DNA from: Cyanobacteriota bacterium
GTDB lineage: Bacteria > Cyanobacteriota > Cyanobacteriia > PCC-6307 > Cyanobiaceae
Length of the DNA stretch: 49,808 nt
Assembly: GCA_026389335.1 (NCBI GenBank)
Contig: JAPLIB010000001.1
Coordinates: 1 to 49,808, forward strand
Reading direction: 5' to 3'
The notes beneath the pieces are model-generated. The model had not been told where the DNA came from. It was given only the letters and a program-made list of their open reading frames with translations, and made no database searches. The position numbers and the translations under genes are program-made. Positions 46,239 to 49,808 of this stretch are shown here, in pieces; position 1 is the stretch's first letter; every line of letters starts with the position of its first letter.

Positions 46239-46952
46239 ATGAGCGCCCCGCTCCCAACCCGAGGGTCTTCGACGGCGAACCAGGCACCCACCCGCGAAGC
46301 CGCGCTCAGTTCACTGCTGCGACGGGGAGAGGCCACCGCGGCCGAGCTGGCGCTGGAATTGGGCGTGTCCGTCCAGGTCATGCGGCGCCACCTGCGCAGC
46401 CTGGAAGAGGAACAACTGGTTGAAGCCAGCCCGGCACCGGAAGGACCGGGCAGGCCGAGCAACCGCTGGCGGCTCACCGCCGATGGCCACAGCCACTTCC
46501 CCGATGGCAGCGAACATTTCGCCCTCGGGCTGCTGCAATCCCTGGCCAAAAGCCTGCCGCCCGAAACCATTCAGGTGCTGATGAACCAGCAGGCCGTTGC
46601 CAAGGCCTGCGACTACCGCGGCCGGATCGGCGAAGGCACTCTGGCCCAGCGACTGGAACGGTTGGTGGAAATCCGCAAGGCCGAGGGGTATGTGGCCGAG
46701 CTGGACCGCGACCCCGCCGATCCGGCAGCAGAAGCCTGGGTGATCAGCGAGTTCCACTGTTCGGTGATGCGCATCGCCGAGGAATTCCCGATGGTCTGCG
46801 ACCAGGAACTTCAGCTGATCGGCCAGACCTTCCCCGACTGCCAGGTGGAACGGGTTCAATGGCGCCTCGAGGCCGGCCATTCCTGCGGCTTCCGGCTCAG
46901 GCCCTGGAACCCGACGGCCGGCAGCCCGCCCGAGCCCGTGACGGATCGCTGA
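46239..46952 (+). CDS. sufR: Iron-sulfur cluster biosynthesis transcriptional repressor SufR
   Basis: SufR is a DeoR/ArsR-like repressor of the suf operon that senses Fe-S cluster status. The 237-residue protein has an N-terminal winged helix (REAALSSLLRRGEATAAELALELGVSVQVMRRHLRSLEEE). Its C-terminal half has four cysteines spaced C-X12-C-X13-C-X14-C (from EFHCSV to HSCGF), the cluster-binding arrangement of SufR. The ATG at 46239 is chosen; the frame is open earlier without conservation. It is divergent from ftrC-suf across about 210 bp holding the palindrome. Confidence 0.95.
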   Translation: MSAPLPTRGSSTANQAPTREAALSSLLRRGEATAAELALELGVSVQVMRRHLRSLEEEQLVEASPAPEGPGRPSNRWRLTADGHSHFPDGSEHFALGLLQSLAKSLPPETIQVLMNQQAVAKACDYRGRIGEGTLAQRLERLVEIRKAEGYVAELDRDPADPAAEAWVISEFHCSVMRIAEEFPMVCDQELQLIGQTFPDCQVERVQWRLEAGHSCGFRLRPWNPTAGSPPEPVTDR

Positions 46953-46958
46953 TCCGCC

Positions 46959-47339
46959 GTGCTGAGCCCCGCGGAAGCGACCGAACTGGAGCGCTGCCTG
47001 TTGCCGGCCCTCGAACGGCATCACCTGCGTCTGCTGGCCCACGGCCTCCGCACCCTGCAGTTGGTCGCCGGCCGACGCCAAGGCCCGGCGCCAGCCCATG
47101 GCGCCATTGAGGCCTGGATCCTTGCCCAGCCCCAGACCGGGGCCGATCCCGCCTTCGCCATCGCCTTCGCCACCCAACTCGGGGCAGCAGCCCGGCAACT
47201 CGAGGCCATTGCCACTGGCCCAGACCGGGCCTTGGACCTCAGCCTGGCGGACCTGATCACCTGGGCCCGCAGCGAGGCGGACGCCCGAGTTGCGATCATC
47301 GATCCAGTTCGCGCGCCCCAGGGCGGCCAGACCCCGTGA
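46959..47339 (+). CDS. Conserved hypothetical protein between sufR and the bilin lyase
   Basis: The 126-residue product is rich in Leu/Ala/Arg, with predicted helices and no membrane segment or metal motif. I do not recognise the family. It starts with GTG 6 bp after sufR and its stop overlaps the following lyase start by 4 bp (GTGA), so it belongs to one transcription unit. Its wobble positions are GC-rich as in neighbours, which supports a real gene. Confidence 0.75.
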   Translation: MLSPAEATELERCLLPALERHHLRLLAHGLRTLQLVAGRRQGPAPAHGAIEAWILAQPQTGADPAFAIAFATQLGAAARQLEAIATGPDRALDLSLADLITWARSEADARVAIIDPVRAPQGGQTP

Positions 47340-47935
47340 ACAGATCGATCGACGACGCCCTCCAATTCTTCCAGCACAGCTGCGGCCACTGGCGTTCCCA
47401 GCGCAGCAGCCATCATCTCCTGCACCGCCGCGCCGAAGCCGGCGGCTCCTTCATTGAGGTGGTGGAATTGCAGGCCAGCGATCCGCGGCTGATCGCCATC
47501 GCCCAGCTCCATGGCCAGGATCCGGGCGCCCTGGTGGGCGGCTGCCGGGTGCGCTGGAACGGTTCGATGGCCTGGGACAAGGCCGGCGAAGCCCATGAAG
47601 GCGAAAGTGTCTTCGGCCTGATTCCCACCGATGAGCGGGGCCGCAAGGGGCTGCTGCTGCGGGATCGGGGCTATGCGGAAACCGCCCCGGTCGCTGGCCA
47701 TTTCGCCATGGACGAGCGCAACGCCCTGGTGCTGACCACCGACTACGAGACAATGAGCAGCCTGGAGCGCTTCAGCTTCGCCGGCCCCGACGTGCGTCTG
47801 CGCACCAGCACGGTGGAGGGACTGTCCAACACCGCCTCCTTCTGCGTCGAAACGCGACTGGCCGGCTGCGCAGGTCCCAGTTCCGTCCAGACCGCCATGC
47901 CGCCGGCAGGCCCCCTGTCACCACTGGGCTGGTGA
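47336..47935 (+). CDS. cpcS: CpcS/CpeS-type phycobiliprotein lyase
   Basis: The protein (199 residues) fits the lipocalin-like T/CpeS lyase family, which attaches phycobilins to Cys84-type sites of phycobiliproteins. Visible features are DALQFFQHSCGHWRSQRSSHH at the start, ESVFGLIPTDERGRKGLLLRDRGYAE in the middle, and FAMDERNALVLTTDYETMSSLERFSFAGPDVRLRTSTV, which carries the conserved E-R-F-W/S-F-A-x-P-N/D-x-R-x-R-T-S motif. The GTG at 47336 overlaps the preceding gene. It lies directly before a rod-core linker gene, giving a small phycobilisome cluster. Confidence 0.9.
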   Translation: MNRSIDDALQFFQHSCGHWRSQRSSHHLLHRRAEAGGSFIEVVELQASDPRLIAIAQLHGQDPGALVGGCRVRWNGSMAWDKAGEAHEGESVFGLIPTDERGRKGLLLRDRGYAETAPVAGHFAMDERNALVLTTDYETMSSLERFSFAGPDVRLRTSTVEGLSNTASFCVETRLAGCAGPSSVQTAMPPAGPLSPLGW

Positions 47936-48056
47936 GGACTGCTGGCGGTCAACCAGCAGCTCGCCAACGTTACGGTCTGTGAGCCCTGACGAAGCTGGGG
48001 GAAGCCAGCTGGGGCCGCACTTCTACGATCACCAGCGTCGGATGATCGGACCACGC

Positions 48057-48818
48057 GTGGCTCTTCCACTCCTCAAGTACGCCCCCATCACCCAGAACTC
48101 CCGGGTGAAGGCCCTGCGGGTCGGCTCTGATGAGGACCCGAAGGCAGCGTCCCTCGACAAGGCCTTCAACCGCGAAGACCAGAACTTCGTGATTGAGTCG
48201 GCCTATCGGCAGATTTTCTTCCACGCCTTCAAGGTTGACCGCGACCGCACCCTGGAAAGCCAGCTGCGCGATGGCCAGATCACCGTTCGGGATTTCATCC
48301 GTTCGCTGTGTCTGTCGGATACCTTCACACGCAGTTTCTACAACCTCAACAGCAACTACAAGGTGGCTCGCCATCTCGTGGAGAAGCTGCTGGGCCGCAC
48401 CACCCACGGCAAATCAGAGGAGATCGCCTGGTCGGCGGTCCTGATGACCCGCGGCGTCCGCGGCATGGTGGACGACATCCTGAATTCGCAGGAATATCTG
48501 GACGCCTTCGGCTACGACATGGTGCCTTACCACCGCAACCGGGTGGTCGGCTCCCGTGCTGCGGGCGAGACCCCCTTCAACCTCACCTCCCCCCGTTACG
48601 ACGCCTATTACCGGAGCATTCTGGGCTTCCCCCAGATCATCTACACCGGAACCACCAAGTCGTTCCCGGACCGGGCTCAACAGCGGCGCGGCGGTTTCCC
48701 ATCGGATTACCTTCCCTGGGTACGCAGCCTGCCGGCTTTGCGCGGCGTCGGTGGTGCCCAAGGCAACACCAGCATCGATTACCTAGCCAAGGTTCCTTAT
48801 CGCAGCATCGGCCGCTGA
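48057..48818 (+). CDS. cpcG: Phycobilisome rod-core linker polypeptide CpcG
   Basis: CpcG connects the phycocyanin rods to the allophycocyanin core. The 253-residue product begins VALPLLKYAPITQNSRVKAL, the standard CpcG N-terminus, so the GTG at 48057 is the start. The PBS linker domain follows (AYRQIFFHAFKVDRDRTLESQLRDGQITVRDFIRSL, then SAVLMTRGVRGMVDDILNSQEYLDAFGYDMVPYHRNRVVG). Its end, SLPALRGVGG...IDYLAKVPYRSIGR, fits the family. The frame is open 26 residues further upstream without conservation. Two hairpins follow the stop. Confidence 0.96.
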   Translation: MALPLLKYAPITQNSRVKALRVGSDEDPKAASLDKAFNREDQNFVIESAYRQIFFHAFKVDRDRTLESQLRDGQITVRDFIRSLCLSDTFTRSFYNLNSNYKVARHLVEKLLGRTTHGKSEEIAWSAVLMTRGVRGMVDDILNSQEYLDAFGYDMVPYHRNRVVGSRAAGETPFNLTSPRYDAYYRSILGFPQIIYTGTTKSFPDRAQQRRGGFPSDYLPWVRSLPALRGVGGAQGNTSIDYLAKVPYRSIGR

Positions 48819-48839
48819 TTCGCAGCGCCACGGCGACCT

Positions 48840-48871
48840 GAGCCGCTGACACCAACAGGTTTCAGCGGCTC
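48840..48871 (+). terminator. Hairpin after cpcG (first)
   Basis: The arms GAGCCGCTGA (48840-48849) and TCAGCGGCTC (48862-48871) pair perfectly over 10 bp with a 12-nt loop. No long T-run follows. It starts about 20 bp after the cpcG stop and could stabilise the message or pause polymerase. Confidence 0.6.
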
Positions 48872-48893
48872 AACCAACCGATTGATCCAGCCC

Positions 48894-48923
48894 GGGGGCG
48901 GACGTTTCGCAACGTCCGCCCCC
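48894..48923 (+). terminator. Strong hairpin terminator after cpcG (second)
   Basis: A perfect 13-bp stem, GGGGGCGGACGTT paired with AACGTCCGCCCCC, closes a 4-nt TCGC loop. The stem is very GC-rich. The sequence after it is not T-rich, so it may be a factor-assisted terminator or a two-way one. It separates cpcG from the DUF4912 gene. Confidence 0.75.
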
Positions 48924-49029
48924 ATTGCGTTGAGAGGCATTGGAGTCAGTGGATCCTGACCACCCCCCGACTGGCGCGCTCGTTGGGGTGAAAAGTCGGT
49001 CACACTGATCCCAAACGAAATCTTTTGCT

Positions 49030-49808
49030 GTGAGCCAGAAGCCGCTTTCGTCCTTGGCAACGCAAACCCTGCGTCAGCTTCGCCAGGTTGCAAGCGACCT
49101 CGGTGTCACGCTTTACAGCCGTAAATCCAAAGAGGAGCTTGTGGAAGCCATCAGCTCCCATCACGAAGACAGCGGCCCCAGCCTGGCGGTGATCGAGGCC
49201 GAACTGCCTCCCGCCAGTCGCCCCGCCGCCGAAACCCGCGTCGTCTTCCTGCCCCGCGATCCCCAGTGGGCCTATGTCTTCTGGGACATCTCCGACGCGG
49301 ATCGCGACCAGGCCCTGGCCGCCGGCGCCTCCCAGCTCTGCCTCCGCGTCGCCGATGTCACCGGCCTGAGCGGCGGCTCCTCCCATCCCCACACCCTCCA
49401 GGAGGTGGTGGTCGATTCCCATGCCACCGAGTGGTACCTGCCTGTCCCCCTCTCCGATCGCGACTATCGGGTTGAGCTCGGCTATCGCAAGGGTGGCGTT
49501 GCCGCTGGCGGCTGGATTTCGCTGGCCTTCTCCTCCATCGCCCGCGTGCCTTCCCTCCATCCCTCCGAGCAGATCCTCGATCAGTTCGTCCCCTTCTCCC
49601 TGGACAGCTTCCCCACAACCACCCCCACGGCAGACGCTCCCTCCCACGGAATCCTGCCCGAATTCAGCGATACCGGGCTGCACGAGCGCCTCTACCAGAG
49701 CGCCACAGCTGGCTGGCGGCGCCTTGGCCGTGGTTCCGAGGCCTTCCATGAGTACGACCACGAAGCGCTTTCCGCCTCGTCTTCTTCCCTCTCGGCCTCT
49801 GGTGCTGG
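49030..49808 (+). CDS. DUF4912 domain protein with N-terminal Rho/SAP-like motif (3' end cut by window)
   Basis: The reading frame starts with a GTG at 49030 and runs off the window, giving at least 259 residues. The N-terminus (TLRQLRQVASDLGVTLYSRKSKEELVEAIS) is a Rho-N/SAP-like helix-extended-loop-helix used for nucleic-acid binding. The following domain (VVFLPRDPQWAYVFWDISDAD, then EWYLPVPLSDRDYRVELGYR) is DUF4912, a beta-sandwich resembling carbohydrate/ligand-binding modules, of unknown function. The visible end is rich in Ser/Ala. It follows the strong hairpin, so it probably has its own promoter. Confidence 0.85.
   Translation, partial: MSQKPLSSLATQTLRQLRQVASDLGVTLYSRKSKEELVEAISSHHEDSGPSLAVIEAELPPASRPAAETRVVFLPRDPQWAYVFWDISDADRDQALAAGASQLCLRVADVTGLSGGSSHPHTLQEVVVDSHATEWYLPVPLSDRDYRVELGYRKGGVAAGGWISLAFSSIARVPSLHPSEQILDQFVPFSLDSFPTTTPTADAPSHGILPEFSDTGLHERLYQSATAGWRRLGRGSEAFHEYDHEALSASSSSLSASGA

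Overview
The window comes from a GC-rich picocyanobacterium of the Cyanobium / Synechococcus (cluster 5) type. The evidence is a set of oxygenic-phototroph genes (psbX, ycf66, a high-light-inducible protein, cpcG rod-core linker, CpcS-type bilin lyase, ferredoxin-thioredoxin reductase), a SufR-controlled suf operon, and several families known mainly from cyanobacteria (DUF3747, Ycf66). Gene density is high, with many 1-14 bp overlaps and many GTG or TTG starts. No rRNA, CRISPR array or intact insertion sequence was seen. One tRNA (Leu, GAG) is present.

Layout. 0.1-1.5 kb: an AT-rich patch with a 5'-truncated glycosyltransferase-like membrane protein and an SMR/EmrE-like small transporter. 1.6-10.4 kb: THUMP-type rRNA methyltransferase, repeat-bearing histidine phosphatase, a divergent pair of small membrane proteins (holin-X and DUF883-like), then smc followed by a PRC-barrel protein. 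10.4-12.5 kb (minus): msrB, an LpxB-like protein and tRNA-Leu. 13-22 kb: accC, yggT, psbX, ycf66, two half-propeller lipoproteins, hli, a BacA-type ABC exporter, a HIT protein, comM/yifB and rpsU. 22-28 kb: DUF3747 protein, small membrane protein, peptide deformylase, S9 peptidase and gltS.

28-40 kb is more accessory: bifunctional aldolase/dehydrogenase, an HtpX remnant without its protease core coupled to a quinone-oxidoreductase-like gene, a pair of cell-wall hydrolases (GH19 and C39-like) of lower GC, mtnA, a lipoprotein amidase, a DUF1543 protein, rlmH and a flavin amine oxidase. 40.4-46 kb: ftrC-sufB-sufC-sufD-sufS in one minus-strand operon with sufR divergent; a palindrome between them matches the spacing of a SufR operator. 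46.9-49.8 kb: small unknown gene, CpcS-type lyase, cpcG with two strong hairpins after it, and the start of a DUF4912 protein cut by the window edge.

The clearest unusual signals are: (1) in-frame 15-bp minisatellites coding pentapeptides in several unrelated genes; (2) the GH19 / C39 hydrolase pair without signal peptides; (3) an HtpX gene that kept its N-terminal membrane part and C-terminal tail but lost the HExxH core; (4) composition mosaics inside the ABC exporter and in sufB; (5) a 15-bp perfect inverted repeat bounding a 124-bp non-coding segment near 28.3 kb. No convincing wholly new multi-gene system is evident; the hydrolase pair is the best candidate.
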